Positions 8,702 through 17,039 of a DNA stretch of 64,000 nt are shown one piece after another. Numbering within the stretch: the first letter of the stretch is position 1; every line of letters begins with the position of its first letter. A model generated the notes under the pieces. The model had not been told where the DNA came from. It saw nothing but the letters and a program-made list of their open reading frames with translations, and made no database searches. Where the stretch lies: assembly GCF_039543205.1 (NCBI RefSeq), contig NZ_BAABJH010000001.1:930001-994000 (forward strand), written 5' to 3'. The position numbers and the translations under genes were made by a program. The DNA is from Flaviramulus_B aquimarinus (GTDB lineage: Bacteria > Bacteroidota > Bacteroidia > Flavobacteriales > Flavobacteriaceae).

Positions 8702-11024
8702 AAAAGTTACACGTTCTATTTTTATACTATTGTTTTTTTTGAATATTGCGACCTTAAGTTCTCAAACTGTTCAAAAAGAAAAGCAACCGCTTATTGCTAT
8801 CTTAAAACATCTATCGGAAAAATTTAATATTAGCTTTTCTTATGTTGATATCGCTATTGATAACAAAGCAAGCATCATTCCTGATGTAAGTTTATCTTTA
8901 GATGAGGCATTAGAATTCCTTAAAATGGAAACTCTATTAGACTTTCAGTTGTTGGACAATCGGTTTGTAGTTATTAAAATCCCTAAAAAAGACAAAACCA
9001 ATCACAAAACGCAACATCTAGAAGAAGTTGTTGTTACCAATTATTTAACCACAGGTATTACCAAGTTAAATGATGGCTCAATTACTATTAAACCACAGAC
9101 TTTTGGAATCTTACCGGGTTTAATTGAACCTGACATTCTACAAACCATCCAAGCCATTCCTGGTATTTTAAGTGCTGACGAAACTGTATCCAATATTAAT
9201 GTTCGTGGTGGCACTCATGATCAAAACCTACTCCTTTGGGATGGCATTAAAATGTATCAATCTGGACATTTTTTTGGGCTTATTTCTGCTTTTAACCCTT
9301 ATACCACTAAACGTGTTAATGTCTACAAAAATGGCACACGTGCTAAATATGGTGATGGTATTTCTAGCATTATAGATATGCGCCTGCCAGATCATATTGA
9401 TCAAGAATTCGATGCCGGTTTAGGTTTTAACTTAATTAATACCGATGCGTATGCTAAAATCCCGCTATCAAAAAAAACAGAATTACAACTCTCCACACGC
9501 CGTTCTATAACAGATTTTATAAATACCTCAACGTTCGAACAGTATTCCAAACGTATATTTCAAGATTCAGATTTTGAAAAATCTAAAGATAACAGGAATT
9601 CTATTTCTCAAAATGAGACGTTTAATTTTTATGATATAACCGCTAAATTCTTATATAATATATCCAACAAAGACAAACTCCGATTTCATTTTTTGCACGT
9701 AGACAATAATTTAAAATACGATGAGCAATCTACCATTAATGATCGAAACGAATCCTTGAATAGTAAGTTATCACAACGTAATTCAGCCATAGGCCTAACT
9801 TATACTAGACATTGGAACAGTAGACTTTTAACAACTGCACAGTTTTATGTATCTAATTATGATTTAGATGCCACAAATTTTGATATTATTAATAACCAAC
9901 GTTTAATTCAAGAAAATGAAGTTTATGATGGCTCTGCTAAATTAGATATTAACTATTCGGCAAATAGTCTATTTAAAATTAATGGTGGCTATCAATTTAC
10001 CGAAGTCGGTATTAGTAATTTAGAAGATGTTAATAATCCTGAATTTAGAAGTTTTATAAGAGAGGTTCTAAGGACTCACTCTGTTTATGCTGAAACGGGG
10101 TTCTTATCAAATAATGCTAAAACAAGACTGACCTTAGGTGGACGATTAAATTACATGACCAAGTTTGATTTATTTTTAGCTGAACCCAGATTGAGTTTTA
10201 GCCAGCGGTTTTTAAATCATTTCAGGTTTGAAGTTTTAGGTGAACTTAAAAGCCAAACCACTTCTCAAATTATCGATTTACAAAACGATTTTTTAGGTAT
10301 TGAAAAACGTCGTTGGGTACTTTCAAACTATGATAATATTCCAGTCATAAAAAGCAAACAGACATCCTTAGGCATTCACTATAACAAAAATAAATTACTG
10401 GTAAGTGCCGAAGCTTATATTAAAAAAGTTGATGGTATCACGACTAGAAGTCAAGGTTTCCAAAATCAATATCAATTTGTAAACAGTATTGGCAGCTATG
10501 AAATAAAAGGTGTTGATGTTTTACTAAACAAACAGTTTAGCAACATGGTTAGTAGTTGGATTTCGTATTCATATAATACTAACAATTACATATTTAGCGA
10601 ACTGAATGATGGTGAAAAATTCCCTAACAATCTGGATATTAGGCATGCCATAGCTTTTGCAGGAACATATACAAATAAAAACATAAAACTAGCATTAGGT
10701 TTAAATTGGCATTCAGGAAAACCGACTACGGAACCGAGTATAAATGATAATCCAGATGATAATCCAGATGATAATCAAATAACATACTCAAGTCCTAACA
10801 GCAAATCATTGAAAGATTATTTACGTGCAGACTGTTCCGCTACTTATGGGTTTAATATTTCTGATGGCGCACGTGCTACCATTGGTGCTTCTGTTTGGAA
10901 TGTGTTGAATAATAAAAACGTTATAAATACGTACTATACGTTAGATGCCGAAAATGAAGTCAATAAAATTGAGAATGAATCCCTTGGCATTACGCCTAAT
11001 GTAAGTTTTCGAGTCCATTTTTAA
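8694..11024 (+). CDS. TonB-dependent outer-membrane receptor with STN signalling domain
   Basis: This 776-residue receptor starts at a GTG overlapping fecR. It has a signal peptide (about residues 1-23), an STN domain (about 30-90, FNISFSYVDIAI) that talks to FecR, a TonB-box-like stretch EEVVVTNY, a plug domain (about 130-235, with VSNINVRGGTHDQNLLLWDG) and a C-terminal beta-barrel ending in aromatic Phe. It should import and sense an extracellular ligand. No siderophore-specific or sugar-specific gene is adjacent, so the ligand is unknown. Near the C terminus an in-frame 12-base repeat encodes DNPD units. It lacks the carboxypeptidase-regulatory domain typical of SusC. Confidence 0.93.
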   Translation: MSRKVTRSIFILLFFLNIATLSSQTVQKEKQPLIAILKHLSEKFNISFSYVDIAIDNKASIIPDVSLSLDEALEFLKMETLLDFQLLDNRFVVIKIPKKDKTNHKTQHLEEVVVTNYLTTGITKLNDGSITIKPQTFGILPGLIEPDILQTIQAIPGILSADETVSNINVRGGTHDQNLLLWDGIKMYQSGHFFGLISAFNPYTTKRVNVYKNGTRAKYGDGISSIIDMRLPDHIDQEFDAGLGFNLINTDAYAKIPLSKKTELQLSTRRSITDFINTSTFEQYSKRIFQDSDFEKSKDNRNSISQNETFNFYDITAKFLYNISNKDKLRFHFLHVDNNLKYDEQSTINDRNESLNSKLSQRNSAIGLTYTRHWNSRLLTTAQFYVSNYDLDATNFDIINNQRLIQENEVYDGSAKLDINYSANSLFKINGGYQFTEVGISNLEDVNNPEFRSFIREVLRTHSVYAETGFLSNNAKTRLTLGGRLNYMTKFDLFLAEPRLSFSQRFLNHFRFEVLGELKSQTTSQIIDLQNDFLGIEKRRWVLSNYDNIPVIKSKQTSLGIHYNKNKLLVSAEAYIKKVDGITTRSQGFQNQYQFVNSIGSYEIKGVDVLLNKQFSNMVSSWISYSYNTNNYIFSELNDGEKFPNNLDIRHAIAFAGTYTNKNIKLALGLNWHSGKPTTEPSINDNPDDNPDDNQITYSSPNSKSLKDYLRADCSATYGFNISDGARATIGASVWNVLNNKNVINTYYTLDAENEVNKIENESLGITPNVSFRVHF
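10746..10775 (+). repeat. in-frame 12-base tandem repeat in the TonB receptor gene
   Basis: Two full copies and a partial copy of GATAATCCAGAT encode DNPD units, probably in a surface loop between barrel strands. Change in copy number would keep the frame. Confidence 0.7.
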
Positions 11025-11028
11025 AAAA

Positions 11029-11056
11029 TTGAATGCTCTTGATTTTGTTATCTTTG
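11029..11056 (+). promoter_or_regulatory. promoter of the small 11.06 kb gene
   Basis: TTG (11029-11031), 17 bases, then TATCTTTG (11049-11056) match the Bacteroidota housekeeping promoter. The ATG follows only 4 bases after the -7 element, so the transcript is probably leaderless or nearly so. It begins directly after the receptor stop, so the next gene has its own promoter. Confidence 0.65.
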
Positions 11057-11060
11057 TATT

Positions 11061-11438
11061 ATGCTGTCTTTTAAAAGAAAACAACATATCATTTCTTATC
11101 TATTACTCCTTATTACGTTAATAACGTTTTCTGGATTTACTTATACGTCTTCTAATTTTGAAAAAACGCAAACCGAACTTGTTGTTTTTAGTCATGAGGA
11201 TTACAACTCAAGTGTTGAGGCATTCCAATATTCAACTAAAGTTTTAAAATACATAAGCTATAACCCATATCTTATTTTTAATTTTAAGGGATTATTAAAT
11301 CTGCACTATTTTAATTTTGTGGTAACTTTAAAACATCAAAAAAAAACTGTTTTACAGTTTTTAAATCACTTTAATTTAGAGCAAAATCTTATTGCTCAAA
11401 CACATTCCATTCATTATCAAGGTGTCTTCATAGAGTAA
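11061..11438 (+). CDS. small secreted or anchored hypothetical protein
   Basis: I do not recognise this 125-residue protein. Residues 10-28 (ISYLLLLITLITFSGFTYT) form a signal peptide or membrane anchor. The rest is polar with many aromatic residues, and has no Cys pair or known catalytic motif. His is frequent (HEDYN, LKHQKK, THSIHY), which leaves metal binding possible but unproven. A strong promoter match lies directly before its ATG, separate from the upstream sigma/FecR/receptor operon. A second small membrane protein follows. Confidence 0.65.
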   Translation: MLSFKRKQHIISYLLLLITLITFSGFTYTSSNFEKTQTELVVFSHEDYNSSVEAFQYSTKVLKYISYNPYLIFNFKGLLNLHYFNFVVTLKHQKKTVLQFLNHFNLEQNLIAQTHSIHYQGVFIE

Positions 11439-11524
11439 TGCACTTGCCTTTTTTAGCAAAAACCACGTAACACATTTAATCTTTATGCATCAATTTATAT
11501 TGATGTTATATACTCTATATTATT

Positions 11525-11704
11525 ATGAAGACATTACAAAAAGGATTCAGGCTTTTAGCTTTGATTCTTATGATAACCTTAGCATCCATTTTACCTGTAC
11601 CTATTCCTTTTTACAGAAAGGATAATATACCAAAATTTAAAATTGAGCAAATTGATAAAAAACAAGAAGATAACAATAAAGAGAACATCAAAGTCATTTC
11701 TTGA
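11525..11704 (+). CDS. short single-span membrane protein, hypothetical
   Basis: This 59-residue reading frame starts MKTLQKGFRLLALIL, has one hydrophobic segment (about residues 9-28) rich in Leu, Ile and Pro, and then a charged tail with many Lys, Asp and Glu. Such one-span peptides with a polar C-terminal tail are common in Flavobacteriaceae, but I cannot name the family. It lies between the 125-residue hypothetical and the convergent argS. Its coding nature rests on the clean start, the basic-hydrophobic-charged layout and the absence of other features. Confidence 0.55.
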   Translation: MKTLQKGFRLLALILMITLASILPVPIPFYRKDNIPKFKIEQIDKKQEDNNKENIKVIS

Positions 11705-11801
11705 AAATCGACTTTGCAAAAAAAATTCAGCCATCTTCGTTTAACAACCGATAACGTTCATTGAAATGGAACTATATCTTTGCATTAAACAAAACAGCAA
11801 C

Positions 11802-13577
11802 CTACATCCGTTCAGGAACTTGAATCCCAAGCAACCCAAATCCATTTTTTATGGTATTGGCAACCGTATTGGAAAGTTGTACTCTAAATGTTTTTTCGTT
11901 GTCGTTATTAGCTCCTAAAATAGATACATTTTGATAAAAGGAATTAAATTCCTTTACCAAATCGTATGTATAATTAGCAATTAACGCTGGACTATGTTGG
12001 GCTGCTGCATTTTGAATGACTTCTGGAAAAAGCTCTAACTGCTTTAAAAGTTCTTTTTCCTTAGCATGAAGCGGCACATCTACTTTAGTTGATAAATCGA
12101 GATTTGCTTTTCTTAAAATAGCTTGAATTCGAGCATAAGTATATTGTATAAAAGGACCTGTATTACCTTGAAAATCTATAGATTCTTTTGGGTTAAATAA
12201 AATACGCTTTTTAGGATCAACCTTTAATATAAAATATTTTAAAGCCCCTAAACCTATACTTTTATAAAGTTCTTGTTTTTCTTCATCAGAATACCCATCA
12301 AGCTTACCTAATTCTTCCGAAATATCGCCAGCTGTTTTTGCCATATCGTCAATTAAATCATCGGCATCAACAACAGTACCTTCTCTACTTTTCATTTTTC
12401 CGCTAGGTAAATCTACCATACCGTAACTTAAATGAGATAGGTTTTCGGCCCATTCAAACCCTAATTTTTTTAGAATTAAAAACAGCACTTGAAAATGATA
12501 ATCTTGCTCATTTCCAACGGTATAAACCATACCGCCTACATCTGGGAAATCTTTTAAACGCTGTATGGCCGTACCAATATCTTGGGTTATGTAAACCGCA
12601 GTACCATCAGCACGCTGCACGATTTTTTTGTCCAAGCCTTCGTTGGTTAAATCGCACCAAACCGAACCATCTGTTTCTTCTTCAAAAACACCTGATTTTA
12701 AGCCTTCGGCTACAAACTCTTTTCCTAATAAATAGGTCTTACTTTCATAGTATAAAGTATCAAAATTTACACCTAAATTTTTATAAGTTTCAGCAAAACC
12801 TTCATATACCCAACCATTCATTTTTTCCCATAATGCAACAACAGCTTCATCTCCGGCTTCCCATTTTAAGAGCATATCTTGGGCTTCTAATAATAATGGC
12901 GCGTTCTTTTTTGCATCTACTTCCGAACTTCCTTTAGAAACTAAATCTTGAATTTCCTTTTTATATTCTTGATCAAACTTCACATAATAGTTTCCAACTA
13001 ACTTGTCGCCTTTTAAACCTGTAGTTTCTGGAGTTTCCTCATTTCCAAATTTTTTCCAAGCCAACATACTTTTACAGATATGTATGCCTCTATCATTTAT
13101 AATTTGGGTTTTATAAACTCTTTTACCTGATGCTTTTAAAATTTCTGAAACACTATACCCTAAAAGATTATTCCTTACGTGCCCTAAATGCAGAGGCTTG
13201 TTTGTATTTGGAGAAGAATACTCAACCATAATGGCTTTTTCTTCTGCCTTTGGTGTAATGAAACCATAAGATTTATCATCTTTTATTCCATTAAAAAAAT
13301 TAAGGTAATAAGAATCGCTTATTTCAACATTCAAAAAGCCTTTTACAACATTATACGCTTTAACATCTGCTACTTTTTCAACTAAAAATTCACCTATAGT
13401 TTCTCCGATTTGCAAAGGGTTACCTTTAATAAATCGCAGCATTGGAAAAATAACAATGGTAATATCTCCTGCAAATTCTTTTCTTGTAGCTTGAAATTCT
13501 ACAGTTTCTAACACGACATTAAAACTTGATTTTACAGCTTGTTTTACGTAATTTGATAAAGCTTCTTGAAGATTCAT
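11802..13577 (-). CDS. argS: arginyl-tRNA synthetase
   Basis: This 591-residue class I enzyme charges tRNA-Arg with arginine. The ATP-binding HIGH motif appears as HLGH in NKPLHLGHVRNN (about residues 126-137). The KMSKS-like loop is PSGKMKSREGT, typical of ArgS. The N-terminal Add1 domain (about 1-90) and C-terminal anticodon-binding DALR domain (about 470-591) are complete. A TATCTTTG -7 element lies 20 bases before the ATG. The gene is convergent with the small membrane-protein gene. Confidence 0.97.
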   Translation of the reverse strand: MNLQEALSNYVKQAVKSSFNVVLETVEFQATRKEFAGDITIVIFPMLRFIKGNPLQIGETIGEFLVEKVADVKAYNVVKGFLNVEISDSYYLNFFNGIKDDKSYGFITPKAEEKAIMVEYSSPNTNKPLHLGHVRNNLLGYSVSEILKASGKRVYKTQIINDRGIHICKSMLAWKKFGNEETPETTGLKGDKLVGNYYVKFDQEYKKEIQDLVSKGSSEVDAKKNAPLLLEAQDMLLKWEAGDEAVVALWEKMNGWVYEGFAETYKNLGVNFDTLYYESKTYLLGKEFVAEGLKSGVFEEETDGSVWCDLTNEGLDKKIVQRADGTAVYITQDIGTAIQRLKDFPDVGGMVYTVGNEQDYHFQVLFLILKKLGFEWAENLSHLSYGMVDLPSGKMKSREGTVVDADDLIDDMAKTAGDISEELGKLDGYSDEEKQELYKSIGLGALKYFILKVDPKKRILFNPKESIDFQGNTGPFIQYTYARIQAILRKANLDLSTKVDVPLHAKEKELLKQLELFPEVIQNAAAQHSPALIANYTYDLVKEFNSFYQNVSILGANNDNEKTFRVQLSNTVANTIKNGFGLLGIQVPERM

Positions 13578-14000
13578 TTTATTATATTATAAGCTCGCAA
13601 AGATAGTAAGTTTTTTATGTTTTCTTAAACTACTAAATATTTAATAAATATGTATCTGTTATCAAAATAGCACATTTTTAAAAATCTCTCTAAAAAAACG
13701 AAGCACTATGCATTTCATCGATAAAAGTGTTCTTTTTCTATGATTTCTGCCGTTCGTCTATTCGTCGATTTTTACACCAATTTGCCCTCTGTCCTTTCAT
13801 CTAATTTATTGGTATTAAAACGCAGAAATTAGATTTTAATAAGGCTTTTTCCAACTTTTGCGTAGTAACGCTATTAACAATCCATTTATTTGGAAAAATT
13901 TGACACTAACAAATAATTACAGCTTAATAAAGCTATCTTACTTTCCCTCAAATTTAAGACCTTTAAATTGCTTTATTACGAGTCGTAATTTAAACGTTGT
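13578..14000. other. intergenic region between argS and the TPR kinase gene
   Basis: These 423 bases separate two divergent genes. The left end carries the argS -7 element. Near the middle, TTCGTCTA and TTCGTCGA lie head to tail at 13753-13768 and could be a regulator site. I see no open frame, hairpin or clear promoter for the kinase gene. Confidence 0.5.
13598..13605 (-). promoter_or_regulatory. -7 promoter element of argS
   Basis: The minus strand reads TATCTTTGC here, a full match to TAnnTTTG. It lies about 20 bases upstream of the argS ATG. A -33 element is not clear. Confidence 0.55.
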
Positions 14001-16079
14001 ATGAGGAGACTAACTACTTTAATTCTATCTTTATCTATTACCATTGGTTTTTCACAAACTAATGATATAGATAGTCTTGCTTTAGAACTGGCTTTTCAAA
14101 ATCAAGACTCAGTTAAAGTAGATACTTCACTAAAACTTATTAAGTCACTCTATGAGATTGAAGATTACGATAGAGCCATAAAGTATATTATTCAAAGCGA
14201 AAAACTTTCAAACAGTCTAAATTACGAAAAGGGTATTGCTGAAATCACGTATTATAAGGCCTTAATTTATGCTAAAAAAGATGATTACATTAATGCGGTT
14301 AGTGGTTACCAAAAGTCCAAAGCACTGTTTCATATTCTAAAAGACACCATTGCGGTTGCCAAGGTTAACAATAGTATTGGTTTAATAGAAATAAAACGAG
14401 GTAATTACGCTAAAGGCCTACAGTTTTCTTTAGCTGCTATTAAGGAGCTTGAAAAAAGACACCTTGTTAACGACCTTAATTTAGCCTATAGCAACTTGGC
14501 TAAAGCCTATTATAACATTAATGCTTATGATAAGGCTATTGAGTTTTATTTAAAAGCAACCGATGTTCAAGAAAAACTAAATGACACTAAGGGTTTAAAC
14601 GAATCCAACAATAAATTAGCAGAACTTTACTCAGAAAAGAAGGAACATAGAAAAGCTATAGAGTTCTATGAAAAAGTTTTGGATAGCGATGAATCCAAGA
14701 ATGATTCTATTCGTGGGCGCATATTACCAAAATTAGGTGGCGAATATTTAAAATTCAACGATTATGATAAAGCTACTAAATACTTAATACAGGGTTTTAA
14801 TATAAATAGGCGTACTAATGACAAAGCAGGCTTATTAATTGCTTTAAATAATTTGGGCGATTTAAACTTACGTCAAAACCGTTTTAACACTGCCGAAAAA
14901 CAACTTTTTGAGGCTGGCAGTATTGCTAAGGATATTGATAATAAAACTGAATTACTTAGGTATTATAAATTAATGAAAACTCTTGATTCTACAAAAAGAA
15001 GGTTCGACAGAGCTTTTGTATGGCAGAGAGAATATTACGATTTAAGTAATAGCCTCAAAAGAAAAGAGGTTAATTTAAATGCAAACACCTACGAACAACC
15101 TACAGAATTAGAGTTAAAAACCGATATTGATAATTCTACATCTTTAGCAGGTACTACTAATGAAAAACCTCAAATAACTTCTGATAGTGTTTCTAATAAT
15201 GAAAAATTAGTCAAGTATAAATTAATTTTTTATGCCTTATTAGCCGCACTTATTATTGTTTCTACCTTTTTAGTATTAATTTATTTAAAACGTAATAACA
15301 ATATTAAATACATGCAAGAGTTAGAAGAAAAGAATATTAAGATAGAATTACAAAACGAAGCCTTTTCAGAACAAACCAAACATCTTGAAAATGTAAATAA
15401 TGTAAAAGATAAATTATTTTCTATTGTTTCTCATGATTTAAAAGATTCGCTTTCCTCAATTAATGGTTTTATAGATTTATTAAAAGATGGTTCGTTATCT
15501 AGAGAAGAGTTTGACAATTTAATTCCTGAGTTAAGTGAAAATGCTAATAACGCCTCGTTATTATTGTTTAATTTATTGAACTGGTCTAAGTCGCAAATGC
15601 AATCTTTAGAACCAAAGCCAAGCTTATTTGATATTCAAGAAGTTTTTGAAGACAAAATTAAACTTGTTGAACAGCGTATTGAAAACAAAGGTATTACTTT
15701 AGTTGACCATTCTTTGCGTGATTTTGCATATGCAGATAGAAGCATGTTTGAAATTGTTGTCCAAAATCTACTTGCAAACGCTTTGAAATTTTCAGAAAAC
15801 GGCGATACTATTACCGTTTCTAACCACATTAGCAACGGAAGCTGTATTATTAGCATTGCAGATACCGGCGTAGGTATTTCTAAACAAAATATTGAAAAAC
15901 TATTTAAAAACAACTCTTTTACCACCATGGGTACCGATAATGAAAAAGGTACTGGATTAGGTCTTTCTATATGTAAAGAATTAGTTGAACTTAATAATGG
16001 TAAAATTTGGGTAGAAAGTACACAAGGTGTGGGAACAACGTTTTATGTGCAATTACCAAAATCTAAATCTTCTTCTTAG
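14001..16079 (+). CDS. TPR-containing sensor histidine kinase
   Basis: This 692-residue membrane kinase has a signal peptide (residues 1-18). A periplasmic array of tetratricopeptide repeats follows (about 39-340, for example YNINAYDKAIEFYLKATD). One membrane segment (about 408-430, LIFYALLAALIIVSTFLVLI) leads to a short coiled coil, a HisKA domain (phospho-acceptor His478 in SIVSHDLK) and a HATPase domain with N-box NALKFS and G-boxes DTGVGIS and GTGLGLSI. It has no receiver domain and no response-regulator gene is adjacent, so its output partner is encoded elsewhere. The signal sensed is unknown; TPRs suggest protein or peptide contact in the periplasm. Confidence 0.93.
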   Translation: MRRLTTLILSLSITIGFSQTNDIDSLALELAFQNQDSVKVDTSLKLIKSLYEIEDYDRAIKYIIQSEKLSNSLNYEKGIAEITYYKALIYAKKDDYINAVSGYQKSKALFHILKDTIAVAKVNNSIGLIEIKRGNYAKGLQFSLAAIKELEKRHLVNDLNLAYSNLAKAYYNINAYDKAIEFYLKATDVQEKLNDTKGLNESNNKLAELYSEKKEHRKAIEFYEKVLDSDESKNDSIRGRILPKLGGEYLKFNDYDKATKYLIQGFNINRRTNDKAGLLIALNNLGDLNLRQNRFNTAEKQLFEAGSIAKDIDNKTELLRYYKLMKTLDSTKRRFDRAFVWQREYYDLSNSLKRKEVNLNANTYEQPTELELKTDIDNSTSLAGTTNEKPQITSDSVSNNEKLVKYKLIFYALLAALIIVSTFLVLIYLKRNNNIKYMQELEEKNIKIELQNEAFSEQTKHLENVNNVKDKLFSIVSHDLKDSLSSINGFIDLLKDGSLSREEFDNLIPELSENANNASLLLFNLLNWSKSQMQSLEPKPSLFDIQEVFEDKIKLVEQRIENKGITLVDHSLRDFAYADRSMFEIVVQNLLANALKFSENGDTITVSNHISNGSCIISIADTGVGISKQNIEKLFKNNSFTTMGTDNEKGTGLGLSICKELVELNNGKIWVESTQGVGTTFYVQLPKSKSSS

Positions 16080-16097
16080 AAAGTGTACTAGGCCAAA

Positions 16098-17033
16098 TTA
16101 ATTTTTAGGCAAAAACACCTCAGCCATCATACAACGAGCGCTTCCACCACCACAAGCTTCAATAGTATCTAATGAACTTGATAAGATTTTAGTATGTTTC
16201 TCTAAAGCTTTTATTTGACCTAATGTTAAGGTGTTATATGCCGCTTGACTCATTATTAAATAACGTGTATTATTAGCGCCTTTTACTTGTAGCATATTAC
16301 CAGCAAAATTGTTGACTTGGGCTTCTGTAATATCTATTATTTCCTTTCCATTTTCTTTTAAATGCTTGATGACATTTTTACGTTCTTTTTTATCATCAAT
16401 ACTGCTTAAACAAATCACAGCAAACGTTTCCCCTATACACATCATAACATTAGTATGATAAATAGCTTTTCGCTCCCCATTAACGGTTTGATTGGATGTA
16501 AAAATTATTGGTGTAAATTCAAAATCTTCACAAAATTCTATGAATAAATCTTCATCAGCACGAGGAGATAACGCACAATAGGCTTTTCGGTTAACTCGAT
16601 CTAAAATTATACTTCCCGTACCTTCAAGAAAAACATGGTCATCTTCAGCACTGGTATAATCGACAATATTATTGATTATAAAACCTTGGGCTTCTAATAT
16701 ATCTAAAATATCTTCTCGGCGTTCTAAACGTCTGTTCTCTGCAAACATAGGATACAGTCCCACATCTCCATTTTCATGAAATGACACCCAATTATTAGGA
16801 AAAATAGAGTCTGGTGTATCTGTTTCATACTTATCATCAACCACAATAACATCTACACCAATCTGTCTAAGTTTGTCAACATAAGCATCAAACTCTTTCT
16901 GCGCTTTGGTATTAATGGTTTCTGGCAACGTATCATCTAAATTTTTTTGATAATAGTTGTTTAGAGCCGTTTGCTCATTCATCCTAAAATTTACAGGACG
17001 AATCATTAATATGGTATTTGTGATTTGTTCCAT
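16098..17033 (-). CDS. ctlX: citrulline-utilisation hydrolase-type protein CtlX
   Basis: This 311-residue protein belongs to the guanidino-group-modifying (amidinotransferase/arginine deiminase) superfamily. The opening TILMIRPVNFRMNEQT and the C-terminal catalytic-Cys loop GGGSARCMMAEVF match the family annotated as CtlX. A mid-protein His-Glu/Asp core (EDDHVFLEGTGS) supplies the remaining catalytic residues. It is cytoplasmic. It follows a second superfamily member on the same strand with a 6-base gap, so both are one operon, probably acting on arginine-derived guanidino compounds or citrulline. The exact substrate has not been fixed by sequence. Confidence 0.88.
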   Translation of the reverse strand: MEQITNTILMIRPVNFRMNEQTALNNYYQKNLDDTLPETINTKAQKEFDAYVDKLRQIGVDVIVVDDKYETDTPDSIFPNNWVSFHENGDVGLYPMFAENRRLERREDILDILEAQGFIINNIVDYTSAEDDHVFLEGTGSIILDRVNRKAYCALSPRADEDLFIEFCEDFEFTPIIFTSNQTVNGERKAIYHTNVMMCIGETFAVICLSSIDDKKERKNVIKHLKENGKEIIDITEAQVNNFAGNMLQVKGANNTRYLIMSQAAYNTLTLGQIKALEKHTKILSSSLDTIEACGGGSARCMMAEVFLPKN

Positions 17034-17039
17034 TTCTAT

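Noticed and set aside
15635..15928. Minus-strand 97-codon frame in the TPR kinase
   Set aside because: It lies opposite the HATPase domain and is a shadow.
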